From Bordetella petrii (lineage in GTDB: Bacteria > Pseudomonadota > Gammaproteobacteria > Burkholderiales > Burkholderiaceae_B), in the NCBI GenBank assembly GCA_017745595.1, contig WMBV01000041.1:1-43530 (forward strand): a stretch of DNA of 43,530 bases. The letters run 5' to 3'. Shown here one piece after another: positions 1 to 9,571 of this stretch. The number at the start of each line of letters is the position of its first letter. Position 1 is the stretch's first letter. The notes under the pieces were generated by a model. The model was given only the letters and a program-made list of their open reading frames with translations. It searched no databases and was not told where the DNA came from. Made by a program: the position numbers and the translations under genes.

Positions 1-814
1 CCACGCCGCGGCGCACCTGCGACACCGTGCGCGCCAGGTTCTCCTGCATCCGCTTCAGCGCCGCGAACAACTGGCCGATCTCGTTGCTATTGCGCACCTC
101 GACCCGCGCCGTCAGGTCGCCCGCCGCGATCTTGTCAAAATGCTGGCCCGCCTCGCGCAGCGGCCGCAGCACGCTGCGCTGCATGAACGCCCAGCACAAC
201 AGCGACAGCAGCAGCGAAATCGCCAGCAGCGCGATCGACACGGCGCGCGACAGGTTGTAGTCGGCCTCGGCGTCGGCCACCAGCCGGTCGGTGCCCTCAT
301 CTACATACTTCAGGTAGCCGGCCATCGTTTCCTCGAACGCCACGGCGACTTCCTGGGTGCGGCTGTTCTGGTCGATGAAGCCGCGTACATCCTGCCTGCC
401 CAGCGCCTCGCCCTGCCGGGCGGCCTGGCTCGCATAGCGCTCGTAGGCGCCGGCCAGCGCATTTGCCTTGTCGGCCAGCTCGCCGCTTTTCTCGACCTTC
501 GCGAAACCGGCCATCGCCTGCCCGGCGGCATCGCCGGCCGCCCGTGCCCGGCTCAGGAACTGCCCCGACTCGCGTTCGTGGCCTTGCTGCAGCTCCACCG
601 CCGCCGCGGCCAGGTTCAGGCGCGAGCGCTGCAACAGGGTATAGGCCTCGTACACGGCCGTTACCTGGTCCGAATACACCGCGTTGACCCGGTCGAGCTT
701 GTCGTTGCTGGAATACATGGCCAGCCACGCCGCGCCATTGGAAACCAGCAGCGCCAGCAGAAACATTCCCAGCACGAGCAGCAGGCCCGTGCGCACTTTC
801 AAATTGGACAGCAT
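1..814 (-). CDS. Methyl-accepting chemotaxis protein, N-terminal part (cut by window edge)
   Basis: Transmembrane chemoreceptor that would signal to CheA through CheW. From the ATG at 814 the frame stays open for 271 codons to the window edge, so only sensor, membrane and HAMP parts are present. An N-terminal hydrophobic segment (residues about 8-30) is followed by a helical periplasmic domain, a second membrane segment (about 205-225), then HAMP sequence containing [16 protein letters not shown]. Bases 1-88 are identical to 22770-22857 in the other receptor gene, so the two are paralogues that have exchanged or recently shared this part. It lies 56 bases after flgL and may be read with the flg operon. 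The ligand is unknown. Confidence 0.9.
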   Translation of the reverse strand, partial: MLSNLKVRTGLLLVLGMFLLALLVSNGAAWLAMYSSNDKLDRVNAVYSDQVTAVYEAYTLLQRSRLNLAAAAVELQQGHERESGQFLSRARAAGDAAGQAMAGFAKVEKSGELADKANALAGAYERYASQAARQGEALGRQDVRGFIDQNSRTQEVAVAFEETMAGYLKYVDEGTDRLVADAEADYNLSRAVSIALLAISLLLSLLCWAFMQRSVLRPLREAGQHFDKIAAGDLTARVEVRNSNEIGQLFAALKRMQENLARTVSQVRRGV

Positions 815-870
815 GATCTAAGGTAGTGGTAAGAAAGCGAAGACGCCGCGGCGCCGGCAACAGGGCCGCT

Positions 871-2097
871 TCAGCGGTTGGTGCTGAACAGGCTCGACCC
901 CTGGATGATCGAGAACGACGAACTCGCTGCCTCCAGCGCGACCTTGCGCAGCAACAGCTCGGACGTCACCGAGTAAATGTCCACTTCCTCCAGATCGGAA
1001 AGCTGCTTGGTATATGACAGCGTGCGCTGCGAACCGACGGCATCCAGCGCGTCGAGTTCGTTCAGCCGCGCGCCCACCGATGCCTGCACGGTCAGCACGT
1101 TGTCCAGCGTCAGCGTCAGTTTCTTGTTGGCCGTGGCCAGCATGTTGTTGATGGCGGCCGAGGCCGACGGGTCGTTCATGGCGGAACGGCCCAGCGTGTC
1201 GATCAGGCCGTCCAGGGTCTCGAACATGTCCATGTTGGACGGCTTCGGAGTTTCGATGGTGTAGCTGTCGCCATCGGCCGGCGTGCCCGAGAAGCTGACC
1301 ACGACGCCGCCCATGTCGATGCTCTGCCCTTCCGCATACGGCACCGGCGCGGGCGCGGGCGTGGAGCCCGGCACCATATCGGCCGTGTAGTACATGGTGC
1401 CGTCGACCTCGGAAAACACGATGCTGAAGTCCTGCCCGACGTTGTTGCCGGCCGCTTTCGCCTCGAACGACACCGCGCTGAACTGGGCCGTGCCGGCATT
1501 GCCGGCCGCGGCCTGGGCGATATACGCCATCGAGCCGCTGGCCGCCTTGCCGAAAATATCCGACAGCACGTCGCTGCCCGCCATCTGGCGGCTTTGATCG
1601 ACCTGGATGACGCGCTGGCCGTCGTCGCCGCCATAGGTCACCGAGCCGTCGGCATTCAGGGTAACGGGCTGGGTAAAGCCGTCGCGTCCCGAAAACAGGT
1701 ATTGGCCGTTGCCGTCGGTTGCGTTGGCCAGCCCCACCAGTTGTTCGCGCGCGCCTTTCAGCTCGGTGACCAGCGCCTGGCGGTCCGCGTCGCTGAGCGT
1801 GCCGCCGGCCTGCACCACGCGTTCCAGCACCGCTTGCAGGGTGGTGACGGCCGAGCTCAGCGCATTGCTCTCCAGCCCCAGCGTTTGCTTGGCCGTGTTG
1901 CGGTTGGACGCATAGGCGGCATTCATGCTCGACGTCTGCGACAAGTTCACCGCCAGCGACGCCGCCAGCGGATCGTCGGCAGGGGTCAGCACGCGGCGGC
2001 CGCTGGCCAGCTGCTCCTGCAGCCGCGACAGCGAGGCCTCTTGCTTCAAGATCCCATTCAGGCCGTTCTGGTAAATCAGGGTGGTGCTCAGGCGCAT
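871..2097 (-). CDS. flgL: Flagellar hook-filament junction protein FlgL (HAP3)
   Basis: Exported adaptor joining hook to filament. The 408-residue product starts MRLSTTLIYQNGLNG and has a flagellin-like coiled N-terminus (ASGRRVLTPADDPLAA near residue 30) and a flagellin-like C-terminus (LLLRKVALEAASSSFSIIQ), as expected for HAP3. The frame is open upstream of the chosen ATG into the end of flgK, but family N-termini begin here and a GGAG ribosome site lies 8 bases upstream of 2097. It is the last gene of the leftward flgBCDEFGHIJKL run, 35 bases after flgK. The middle (residues about 180-300) is less conserved and probably surface exposed. Confidence 0.95.
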   Translation of the reverse strand: MRLSTTLIYQNGLNGILKQEASLSRLQEQLASGRRVLTPADDPLAASLAVNLSQTSSMNAAYASNRNTAKQTLGLESNALSSAVTTLQAVLERVVQAGGTLSDADRQALVTELKGAREQLVGLANATDGNGQYLFSGRDGFTQPVTLNADGSVTYGGDDGQRVIQVDQSRQMAGSDVLSDIFGKAASGSMAYIAQAAAGNAGTAQFSAVSFEAKAAGNNVGQDFSIVFSEVDGTMYYTADMVPGSTPAPAPVPYAEGQSIDMGGVVVSFSGTPADGDSYTIETPKPSNMDMFETLDGLIDTLGRSAMNDPSASAAINNMLATANKKLTLTLDNVLTVQASVGARLNELDALDAVGSQRTLSYTKQLSDLEEVDIYSVTSELLLRKVALEAASSSFSIIQGSSLFSTNR

Positions 2098-2132
2098 GGC
2101 AAAGACTCCAAATCCGTGTCGGCCGGCATCGA

Positions 2133-3779
2133 TCAGCGCAGGCCCAGCAGGGTGTCGAACACCGTGCTGGCCACGTCCAGGATCTTGGCGCTGGCCTGGT
2201 ACTGTTCCTGGTAGATCGACAGGTTGACGTATTCCTCGTTCAGGTTGACGCCCGACACCGACAAGTGCGCCGTGGTCTGCTGCGTAATCAGATTGTCCTG
2301 CGCCGTGGCGGCCGTCTTGATCTGCTGGGTCTGCACCCCGACGTTGTTGATCAGTTGCGAAAACTGTCCGCTCAGGCTCAGGGTGCCGCCGCCCAGCACT
2401 TTGTCGGTCTGCAATTGCGCCAGCAGCAGGCCGTTGGCGCCGTTGGTGGTGCCGCCCTCGCTGTCGGCCAGGGCGAGCTTGGCCGGGTCGGTGATCAAGG
2501 CCTTCAGGTCGCGCGCCGCGTCGCGGGCCGGCTGCAGCGTCCATTGATCGCCCGCCATGGCGGTGCCGCCCAGGGCCAGCGACATGCCGTCGAACTCGAT
2601 GGTGGGCGGCGTGCCGCTCGGCGTCAGCGCCTGGGTGGTGCCGTCCGAGCGGCGCGTCACCTGGTATTGCGTGCCGTCGTAGACAATGTCGTACGAAGTG
2701 GCCTGTACGGCGTTGGCATCGGTGTATTCCGCCGTCAGCGCGCCATCGCCGGCATTGCCGACCTTGGGAATGCCGGCCGGCTGGCCCAGGCCGAACATGG
2801 CCTGCCCCGGATCGCCGTTCAGGTCCCGCCCCTGTCCGTGCTGCGCATTGAACGCCAGCGCCAGCCCGATCGCGAGCTGGCCCAGCTGGTCTTGCACGGC
2901 ATCGAGCGATTGGCTGCGGAACTGCAGGTACCCCGCCAGCTGCCCGCCGCTGAGTTCGCTGTCGGCCAGCTCGACCGTCACGGTCGAGCCCGCGCCCGCG
3001 GGCAACGTATAGGCCAGCGCCGTGCGCGTCGGGTCGCTGGCCGATTGCACCGCGGCCAGCGGATACACCGTGGTGCCCGACAACAGCGTCTGGCCGCCCT
3101 GCAGCGTGATGTTCAGGCTGTTGCCCTGCTCGTAATAGCGCACGCCCACCAGTTGGTTCAATTCCGACAGCGCCTGGTCGCGCTGGTCCAGCAGGTCGTT
3201 GGGCGCCTGGCCGGATTTGCCCTGCGCCACGACAATCCGCTGGTTCAGGTCGTTGATCCGTTCCAGGTAGCTGTTGACCTGCTCGACCGTGGTGGATATC
3301 TGCGTATTCACGCCCTCGCGCAGATTCTGCAGTTCGCGGTATGCCGTGTTGATCTGCGTGACCAGCGAGTTGGTCTTGCCGATGATGTCCTGGCGCACCG
3401 CCGGATCGGCCGGACTGCTGGCGCCGGCATTCAGGCTGGCGAAAAATCCCTCCAGCGCGGGCGTGATGCCCACGGTGCGGTCGGCGAACAGATTATTGAT
3501 CTGCGAGATCTGGTCGTACTGCGTGCCGAGCTGGGCGCCCGTGCCTTGGGCGCCCACCATTTGCCGGTACAGGAAACTGTCGTACTGGCGCTTGACCGTG
3601 TCCACCTGGACGCCGCGCCCGAAGAAGCCCTGGCCGGTGGCCATGGCGCCGGCCGTCGAGGTGACCAGGCGCTGCCGGCTATAACCGGCATTGGCCGCGT
3701 TATTGATGTTGTGGCTGGTGACTTCCAGCCCCGCCTGGGCCGCGCCCAACCCGCTGACCGCCAAGTTGTACAGATTCAT
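2133..3779 (-). CDS. flgK: Flagellar hook-associated protein FlgK (HAP1)
   Basis: First junction protein at the tip of the hook, secreted by the flagellar export apparatus with help from the chaperone FlgN (encoded at 12458-12934). The 548-residue product begins MNLYNLAVSGLGAAQAGLEV and carries the rod/hook-family signature HNINNAANAGYSRQRL (residues about 24-39). The C-terminus has the matching amphipathic helix (LNEEYVNLSIYQEQYQASAK). Length is usual for the family (about 545-550). It follows flgJ after 69 bases and precedes flgL by 35. The weak ribosome site suggests translation depends partly on its neighbours. Confidence 0.96.
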   Translation of the reverse strand: MNLYNLAVSGLGAAQAGLEVTSHNINNAANAGYSRQRLVTSTAGAMATGQGFFGRGVQVDTVKRQYDSFLYRQMVGAQGTGAQLGTQYDQISQINNLFADRTVGITPALEGFFASLNAGASSPADPAVRQDIIGKTNSLVTQINTAYRELQNLREGVNTQISTTVEQVNSYLERINDLNQRIVVAQGKSGQAPNDLLDQRDQALSELNQLVGVRYYEQGNSLNITLQGGQTLLSGTTVYPLAAVQSASDPTRTALAYTLPAGAGSTVTVELADSELSGGQLAGYLQFRSQSLDAVQDQLGQLAIGLALAFNAQHGQGRDLNGDPGQAMFGLGQPAGIPKVGNAGDGALTAEYTDANAVQATSYDIVYDGTQYQVTRRSDGTTQALTPSGTPPTIEFDGMSLALGGTAMAGDQWTLQPARDAARDLKALITDPAKLALADSEGGTTNGANGLLLAQLQTDKVLGGGTLSLSGQFSQLINNVGVQTQQIKTAATAQDNLITQQTTAHLSVSGVNLNEEYVNLSIYQEQYQASAKILDVASTVFDTLLGLR

Positions 3780-3848
3780 GCTGCCGATATCCCGTAGAAA
3801 ACCGCATCCGGTCCAGATACCGGGTTAACGGCATCCGGGCGCGCGAAT

Positions 3849-4790
3849 TTAGCGCGCACCGGAAAAAACCATGCCGTCCGCGTCGCGGAACTGCTCCATG
3901 ACGGCGATCAGCTTGTCGGCGTAGGCGGGGTCGGTGGCGTAGCCGGCCGCCTGGATGCGCCGAGCGGCCTCGATTTCGTCGCGCGCCCGCAAGACCGGCT
4001 CGTAGCGCGGGCTGTCGCCGATCAGGCTGGCATAGTCGGCGAACGACTCCTCATACGAGCCGTAGGCGCGGAACGGCTGCACCACCTTGCGGGCCACGCC
4101 GTTTTCGTATTCGGTGGTCAGCACATTGACGACCTTGCCGTTCCAGCTGGACCCCGCCTTGATGCCGAACAGGTTGTAGCTGGTGCTGCCGTCGTCGTAT
4201 TTCAGCTCGCGCCGGCCCCAGCCCGATTCCAGCGCCGCCTGGCCCAGGATCAGGCGCGCCGGCACGCCGGTGCGGCGGGCCGCCTCGTGCGCGGCCCCCG
4301 ACATGCGCGACACGAAGTCCACCACGTGCGCCGGCGCGCCCTCGGCCGCGGCCAGGGCCCGGCCACGGACCCGGTTGCCGTGCAGCACGTCGAGCAGCGC
4401 GGCAACCTGGCGCGGCCCGCCGCCCGCTTCCAGGGCGCCGTCCAGCGCCGGGTCGGGCACGCCCGCGGGCCGGCCCTGCTGCATCTGCTGCAGCATCGAC
4501 CGGGCCAGGCCCACGCCGGGCCGGGCCAGCTGCAGCGCCAGCTGTTCATCCGCCATGGACCGCAGCATCTGCGATTGCTGGGAATCGAACAGCCCGCTCT
4601 GGGGCGAGGCCTCGCGCATGCGCTTGAGCATCATCTGCAGGAACAGTGCCTCGACCTGGGTGGCCACCTGCTTGCGCGCCGCGGCGTCGTCCGGCCGGGC
4701 CTGTACGTCGCGCTTCAGATCGGCCAGGCGCCCCAGGTCGAATACCGACTGCTGGGAACCGGGGCGCGGGGTATAGCTGACAAAGGCCAT
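3849..4790 (-). CDS. flgJ: Flagellar rod-assembly protein / peptidoglycan hydrolase FlgJ
   Basis: Two-domain periplasmic protein of 313 residues. The N-terminal part (to about residue 100) is the rod-capping domain (VEALFLQMMLKRMREASPQ). The C-terminal part (about 150-310) is a glucosaminidase-type muramidase that opens the cell wall for the rod, with the acidic catalytic region GQAALESGWGRREL and the following SYNLFGIKAG. The dual-domain form is usual in beta- and gammaproteobacteria. Five bases separate it from flgI, so the two are probably translationally coupled. A GC-rich inverted repeat overlaps its stop codon at about 3839-3856; its meaning is unclear. Confidence 0.95.
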   Translation of the reverse strand: MAFVSYTPRPGSQQSVFDLGRLADLKRDVQARPDDAAARKQVATQVEALFLQMMLKRMREASPQSGLFDSQQSQMLRSMADEQLALQLARPGVGLARSMLQQMQQGRPAGVPDPALDGALEAGGGPRQVAALLDVLHGNRVRGRALAAAEGAPAHVVDFVSRMSGAAHEAARRTGVPARLILGQAALESGWGRRELKYDDGSTSYNLFGIKAGSSWNGKVVNVLTTEYENGVARKVVQPFRAYGSYEESFADYASLIGDSPRYEPVLRARDEIEAARRIQAAGYATDPAYADKLIAVMEQFRDADGMVFSGAR

Positions 4791-4795
4791 GGCGC

Positions 4796-5926
4796 TCAGA
4801 TGATTTCCAGGTCGGCGCGCAGCGCGCCGGCCGCCTTCATGGCCTGCAGAATGGCCAGCAGGTCCTGGGGCGTCGCGCCCAGCGCATTCAGCGCCTTGAC
4901 CACGTCGGCCAGGTTGGCGCTGGTGCGCATCCGATGCAGGGCGCCGTCTTCCTGGCGCACCTCGATCTGCGTATTGGGCACCACCACCGTCTGGCCGCCG
5001 CCGAATGGCGTATCGGGCTGCGACACCTGCATCTGCTGGTTGATGATGACCGACAGGTTGCCGTGCGCCACGGCGGCCTCGTCGATCATCACGGTCTGGT
5101 TCATGACCACCGAGCCGGTGCGTGCATTGATGATGACCTTGGCGGTGGCCGGCGCGCGCCGCACCTGCACGTTTTCGACCTGAGCCAGGAACGCCGCCTG
5201 GTCGGCGGTGCCCAGCGGGCCGCGCACCTGCACCACGCGGCCGTCCAGCGCCTGCGCCGTGCCGGCGCCGAACTGCCGGTTCAGCGCGGCCACCACGTTC
5301 TGGGTCGTGCCGAAATCGGTCACGTCCATTTCCAGGTAGATGTTGCCGTCCTGCGCGAACGAGGTCGGCACGCCGCGCTCGACGATGGCGCCCGCGTCGA
5401 TGCGTCCGCCATTGAGCTGATTGATCTGCACGCTGGAACCGCCGGCCGACGCGCCCGCGCCGCCCACCAGGATATTGCCCTGGGCGATGGCGTACACCTG
5501 GCTGTCGGCGCCCTTGAGCGGCGTCATCAACAGCGTGCCGCCCCGCAGGCTCTTGGCATTGCCCATCGACGACACCACCACGTCCAGGCGCTGGCCGGGG
5601 CGGGCAAAGGCCGGCAGCGTCGCCGTGACCATCACGGCCGCCACGTTCTTGAGCTGCATGTTGCTGCCGGGCGGCACCGTGATGCCCAGCTGCGACAGCA
5701 TGTTGGTCAGGCTTTGCTGGGTGAACGGCGTCTGCCGCACCTGGTCGCCGCTGCCGTCCAGCCCCACCACCAGGCCATAGCCGATCAGCGGATTGCCGCG
5801 CACCCCCTGGATGGACGCCAGGTCTTTGATCCGCTCGGCCTGCGCGGGGCCCGCCAGCGCGATCAGCGCCACGCCGATGGCAAGCGCGATGCGGCGCGGC
5901 AAGACAGTAAACAGGTAGAAGTTCAT
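4796..5926 (-). CDS. flgI: Flagellar P-ring protein FlgI
   Basis: Forms the periplasmic P-ring, the bushing around the rod. The 376-residue product has a Sec signal peptide (hydrophobic stretch [17 protein letters not shown], probable cleavage after the last A) and then the family N-terminus [21 protein letters not shown]. The conserved GLDGSGDQ and the C-terminal [23 protein letters not shown] are present. Length is typical. It lies 2 bases after flgH and 5 before flgJ in one tightly packed operon. Confidence 0.97.
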   Translation of the reverse strand: MNFYLFTVLPRRIALAIGVALIALAGPAQAERIKDLASIQGVRGNPLIGYGLVVGLDGSGDQVRQTPFTQQSLTNMLSQLGITVPPGSNMQLKNVAAVMVTATLPAFARPGQRLDVVVSSMGNAKSLRGGTLLMTPLKGADSQVYAIAQGNILVGGAGASAGGSSVQINQLNGGRIDAGAIVERGVPTSFAQDGNIYLEMDVTDFGTTQNVVAALNRQFGAGTAQALDGRVVQVRGPLGTADQAAFLAQVENVQVRRAPATAKVIINARTGSVVMNQTVMIDEAAVAHGNLSVIINQQMQVSQPDTPFGGGQTVVVPNTQIEVRQEDGALHRMRTSANLADVVKALNALGATPQDLLAILQAMKAAGALRADLEII

Positions 5927-5928
5927 GG

Positions 5929-6618
5929 TCAGAACGGCGAAGCGATCAGGAAAAAGCGCTGCAGCCAGCCCATGGTCTGCACTTCGTCCATGACCCCCTT
6001 GCTGCGGTATTCGATGCGGGCATCGGCGACCTGGGTCGATGACACCGAGTTCGCGCCCGTGATCGAGCGCGGATCCACCACGCCCGAAAAACGCACGTAT
6101 TCGCTGCCCCGGTTGATGGCGATCTGCTTTTCGCCGGCGACCTGCAGGTTGCCGTTGGGCAGCACGCCGATCACCGTGGTGGTGATGGTGCCGGTAAAGG
6201 TATTGTTGGCACTCGAGTCGCCCTTGCCCGAGGCCTTGTTCGAGCCCGACACGTCGGTATCCAGCTTGGCATTGGCCCAGCTGTCCATGAAACTGGGCGC
6301 GGCCGCCACGCTCAGGCCCGTACTGCCGCTGCGGTCGGTGTTGGTGGCGACGTTCTTGGCGGCGTTGGTGCGCTCGTTCAGCACGATGGTGACGATGTCG
6401 CCGACGTTGCGGGGCCGGCGGTCTTCGAACAGCGGATAATTGCCGTACACGCGCGGCTGGTAGATCGAGCCATTGGGCTGCGCCGCCGGCATCGGCGGCG
6501 CCGGCGGCACGGCCGTCACTGGCCCGGTCACGATCGGCTCGGGCGGGATCATGGCGCAGCCGGCGGCGGCCACCGTCACGACGGCCGCCAGCAACGGGCG
6601 CAACACGTTCATCGACAT
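5929..6618 (-). CDS. flgH: Flagellar L-ring lipoprotein FlgH
   Basis: Outer-membrane L-ring subunit of 229 residues. The N-terminus is a lipoprotein signal: [10 protein letters not shown], a hydrophobic run, and a lipobox ending AAAGC with the lipidated Cys near residue 21. The mature part has the FlgH signatures [17 protein letters not shown] and GVVDPRSI. The start at 6618 shares one base with the flgG stop (TGATG), which points to translational coupling; an ATG two codons downstream is also possible. The open frame runs far upstream antiparallel to nothing and inside flgG in another phase, which I regard as chance. Confidence 0.95.
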   Translation of the reverse strand: MSMNVLRPLLAAVVTVAAAGCAMIPPEPIVTGPVTAVPPAPPMPAAQPNGSIYQPRVYGNYPLFEDRRPRNVGDIVTIVLNERTNAAKNVATNTDRSGSTGLSVAAAPSFMDSWANAKLDTDVSGSNKASGKGDSSANNTFTGTITTTVIGVLPNGNLQVAGEKQIAINRGSEYVRFSGVVDPRSITGANSVSSTQVADARIEYRSKGVMDEVQTMGWLQRFFLIASPF

Positions 6619-7403
6619 CACAGCTGCGTCAGGCGGGCCAGCATTTCGTCCGAGGTCTTCACAGCCTTGCTGTTCATCTCGTAGGCGCGCTGCGTGGTGA
6701 TCATGTTGACCAGTTCCTCGGCCACGTTGACGTTCGAGGTCTCGACATACTGCTGCAGGATCGACCCCGCCCCGTCGATGCCCGGCTGCAGGATGTTGGC
6801 CGGGCCGGACGAATCCGTTTCCAGGTACAGGTTTTCGCCCATGCTCTGCAAGCCGGGCGGATTGATGAAGGTCGCCAGCTGCAGCTGGCCGATCTGCACA
6901 TTCAGGCCGGCGGCGCCCGGCTGGGTCACCGACACCGTGCCGTCCTTGCCTATCGTCAGCGACAGCGCGTTGTCGGGCACATTGATGGGCGGCTGGATCA
7001 CATAGCCGCCGGCGGTGGTCAGCTGGCCGTTCTGGTCCACTTGCAGCGCGCCGTCGCGCGTATACGCCTGGGTGCCGTCGGGCAGATCGACCTGCAGGAA
7101 CCCCTTGCCGTCGATCGCGATGTCCAGCTCGCTGCCGGTATTGTTCATGTTGCCCTGGGTGAACACCCGTTCCGTCGATGCCACCCGCACGCCCGTGCCC
7201 AGCTGCAGGCCGGTGGGCAGCTGGTTGGCGTCGCCCACCTGGGCGCCGGGCTGGCGCAGGGTCTGGTACATCAGATCCTGGAAAATGGCCCGGCCGCGCT
7301 TGAAGCCGTTGGTCTGGACGTTGGCCAGGTTGTTGGATATCACATCCATCGAGGTCTGCTGTCCCTCGAGGCCGGTCTTGGCGATCCACAGCGAACGCAT
7401 CAT
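6618..7403 (-). CDS. flgG: Flagellar distal rod protein FlgG
   Basis: Major distal rod subunit, 261 residues, the usual length. It starts [16 protein letters not shown] and has the rod-family signature [17 protein letters not shown] (about residues 23-39), plus the C-terminal [20 protein letters not shown] that forms the coiled D0 partner. An AGGAG ribosome site lies just upstream of the start, directly behind a GC-rich hairpin at 7421-7442. It overlaps flgH by one base. Confidence 0.97.
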   Translation of the reverse strand: MMRSLWIAKTGLEGQQTSMDVISNNLANVQTNGFKRGRAIFQDLMYQTLRQPGAQVGDANQLPTGLQLGTGVRVASTERVFTQGNMNNTGSELDIAIDGKGFLQVDLPDGTQAYTRDGALQVDQNGQLTTAGGYVIQPPINVPDNALSLTIGKDGTVSVTQPGAAGLNVQIGQLQLATFINPPGLQSMGENLYLETDSSGPANILQPGIDGAGSILQQYVETSNVNVAEELVNMITTQRAYEMNSKAVKTSDEMLARLTQL

Positions 7404-7420
7404 GATGAAAACTCCTGGCT

Positions 7421-7442
7421 AGGCCCGGCCAGCGGCCGGCCT
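7421..7442 (-). other. GC-rich hairpin before the flgG ribosome site
   Basis: Left arm AGGCCCGGCC (7421-7430), a 3-base loop and right arm GGCCGGCCT (7434-7442), with one bulged base. It sits between flgF and flgG just ahead of the flgG AGGAG. No T-run follows, so it is not an intrinsic terminator; it could modulate translation or protect the mRNA. The function is speculative. Confidence 0.4.
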
Positions 7443-7465
7443 GCTCGTGAAAAATGGAAAAGGGC

Positions 7466-8224
7466 TCAGCCCATCGACAGCAGGCCGTTGGCCCGCTCGG
7501 CGTTCTTGTCGGCCTCGCTGATCACCTGCATCTGCATTTCGAACCTGCGCGCGCTGTCTATCATGCCCACCATGGCCTTGATGGGGCTGGCGTTGCTGCC
7601 TTCCAGCACGCCCGCCATCACGCGCAGGGCCGGATCGGCCGGCACCCGCGGCGCGGGCTGGCCGCCGGCCTGCGCCAGACGGAACACCCCGTCGTCGCCG
7701 CGCACCAGCGCCGCGTCCGGCGGGCTGACCAGTTTCAGGCGGCCCAGATTCAGAATATTGTTGGGCGGGTCCCCCGCGCCCAGCGCGGTAATGGTGCCGT
7801 CGCTGGCGATGGTCAGCGTGGCCAGTTCGGGCACGTCGATCAGGCCGTTCTGGTCCGACAGCACCGGCTGGCCCTGCGCGGTTTGCAGCAGGCCGTTCAC
7901 GCCCACCTGCAGGTCGCCGGCGCGCGTATAGGCCTCGCCCTGCGGCGTCTGGATGGCCAGCCAGCCGGGGCCGGCCAGCGCCACGTCCAGCGCCCGCCCG
8001 GTGGCCTGCATATTGCCCATCTCGAAATTGCTGCCGGGCGTGGTCGTCACGGTGGACACCCGCGTGGGCAGCGAAGTGCCGTCCAGCACCGGCACCGACC
8101 GGTACATCGCGAGCTGCTCGCGAAATCCCGGGGTGCTGACGTTGGCCATGTTGTTGCCCAACACCGCCTGGTGCTCGGCGACGCGCGCCGCCCCGCTCAT
8201 GGCGGTATAGATGATTCGGTCCAT
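7466..8224 (-). CDS. flgF: Flagellar proximal rod protein FlgF
   Basis: Proximal rod subunit of 252 residues starting MDRIIYTAMSGAARVAEHQA, with the rod signature GNNMANVSTPGFREQLA (about residues 24-40). The C-terminal helix region KAMVGMIDSARRFEMQMQV matches the rod/hook family. Length is typical. It lies 30 bases downstream of flgE and 62 before flgG in the rod-hook order E-F-G that is standard in flg operons. Confidence 0.95.
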   Translation of the reverse strand: MDRIIYTAMSGAARVAEHQAVLGNNMANVSTPGFREQLAMYRSVPVLDGTSLPTRVSTVTTTPGSNFEMGNMQATGRALDVALAGPGWLAIQTPQGEAYTRAGDLQVGVNGLLQTAQGQPVLSDQNGLIDVPELATLTIASDGTITALGAGDPPNNILNLGRLKLVSPPDAALVRGDDGVFRLAQAGGQPAPRVPADPALRVMAGVLEGSNASPIKAMVGMIDSARRFEMQMQVISEADKNAERANGLLSMG

Positions 8225-8254
8225 GGATTATTTCCGTGCCGGCGCCTCGCGGCC

Positions 8255-9499
8255 TCAGCTCATGTTCATCAGCACTTGCATGACCTCGTCCTGGGTCTTG
8301 ATGCTCTGCGCATTGGCCTGGTAGGTGCGCTGGGCCACGATCATGTTGACCAGCTCTTCGCTCATGTCCACGTTCGACGCCTCTACCGCCTGCCCCACCA
8401 CGGTGGCCAGGCCGTTGGTGCCGGGCTGGCCCAGCATGGCCTGCCCCGACGCGCCCGTCTCGGCCCAGGCGTTGTTGCCCACCGGCTGCAGGCCCTGCAC
8501 ATTGTTGAAGTTGGCCAGCGCCAGCGTGCCGATGACGGCGGTCTCGCCGTTGGTGTAGCTGGCCAGCAGCGTGCCGTCGGCGCCGATCGAAAGGCCCGAG
8601 AATTCACCGCTGGAATAGCCGTTCTGCGTGACCTTGGGCGAGAAATCGCTACCGTACTGAGTGATGCCGTCGTAGCTCATGACCACAGTCATCGGGTCGG
8701 CCGGCGAGGTCGCGCCGCCGGGGGTGCCGAAGCTCAGCGACACCGTCGACGGAGTCGCCGGGCTCAGGCGGCCCGCCGAATCGAACCTCAGCGGCGTCGG
8801 GCCGCCCCACGCGCCATCGGCGTCCTGGGTGGTGGGGAACATCGGCTCGCCGTCCAGCGCGTAGTAGACGTCGTACACGCTGTCGGTGCCGTCGGCCGCC
8901 CGCTTCACGAAGTACTGCGTCAGCTGGTGCGAGTTGCCCAGCGAGTCGTACACCGTGGTCGGCACCGAATCGGTGTAGGTCGACGCCTGGGCCGGATCGA
9001 ACGGCGAAGTCGCCGGGTCGATGGCCTCGGCGTTGGCATTCAGGTTGGTCATCAGGCTGGCGGCGGTGGTGTCCTGGGGCGCGATATTGCCTTGCGGCAG
9101 GCGCAGGTCCACCGGCGTCGAACCTACCGCGCCGGCGGCATAGCCCGTCAGGCGATAGCCCTGCGCGTTGACCAGGTAGAAGTTCTTGTCCACCAGGAAC
9201 TCGCCGTTGCGCGAATAAAACACCCCGCCGCTGGGGTCGGTCAGGCGGAAGAACCCGCGCGGGCCATCGATGGCGATGTCGTATTCCCCGCCGGTGACGC
9301 TGATATTGCCCACGGTAAAGCGCTGGTTGATGGCGCTGACCTTCACGCCCAGCCCCACGCGCGAGCTCGCATAGACGTCGGCAAACGAGGCCGACGCGGA
9401 CTTGAAGCCCACGGTGCCCGAGTTGGCGATGTTGTTGCCGATGACGTCCAGGTTCTGCGCCGCGGCGTTCAGGCCGCTCAATCCTTGTCCGAAACTCAT
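8255..9499 (-). CDS. flgE: Flagellar hook protein FlgE
   Basis: Structural subunit of the hook, 414 residues. N-terminus MSFGQGLSGLNAAAQNLDVI, then the signature GNNIANSGTVGFKSASA. The C-terminus has VDMSEELVNMIVAQRTYQAN, the conserved D0 helix. The middle (about 140-330) holds variable surface domains. It is 72 bases from flgD, whose product caps the growing hook. Length is within the usual 400-420 range for short-hook families. Confidence 0.96.
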   Translation of the reverse strand: MSFGQGLSGLNAAAQNLDVIGNNIANSGTVGFKSASASFADVYASSRVGLGVKVSAINQRFTVGNISVTGGEYDIAIDGPRGFFRLTDPSGGVFYSRNGEFLVDKNFYLVNAQGYRLTGYAAGAVGSTPVDLRLPQGNIAPQDTTAASLMTNLNANAEAIDPATSPFDPAQASTYTDSVPTTVYDSLGNSHQLTQYFVKRAADGTDSVYDVYYALDGEPMFPTTQDADGAWGGPTPLRFDSAGRLSPATPSTVSLSFGTPGGATSPADPMTVVMSYDGITQYGSDFSPKVTQNGYSSGEFSGLSIGADGTLLASYTNGETAVIGTLALANFNNVQGLQPVGNNAWAETGASGQAMLGQPGTNGLATVVGQAVEASNVDMSEELVNMIVAQRTYQANAQSIKTQDEVMQVLMNMS

Positions 9500-9571
9500 G
9501 TGTTTTCTCGCTCGTCTGTGAGTGTCTAGTCGATTGCCGGCATTCGCGCCGGCCGTTGCCGCCGCGTACCG

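Noticed and set aside
2098-2544. N-terminal extension of FlgL by about 150 codons
   Set aside because: The frame lies over the flgK 3' end in another phase; family start and ribosome site are at 2097.
6619-7389. Long in-frame extension of FlgH over flgG
   Set aside because: It would replace the lipoprotein signal; flgG is coded there in another phase.
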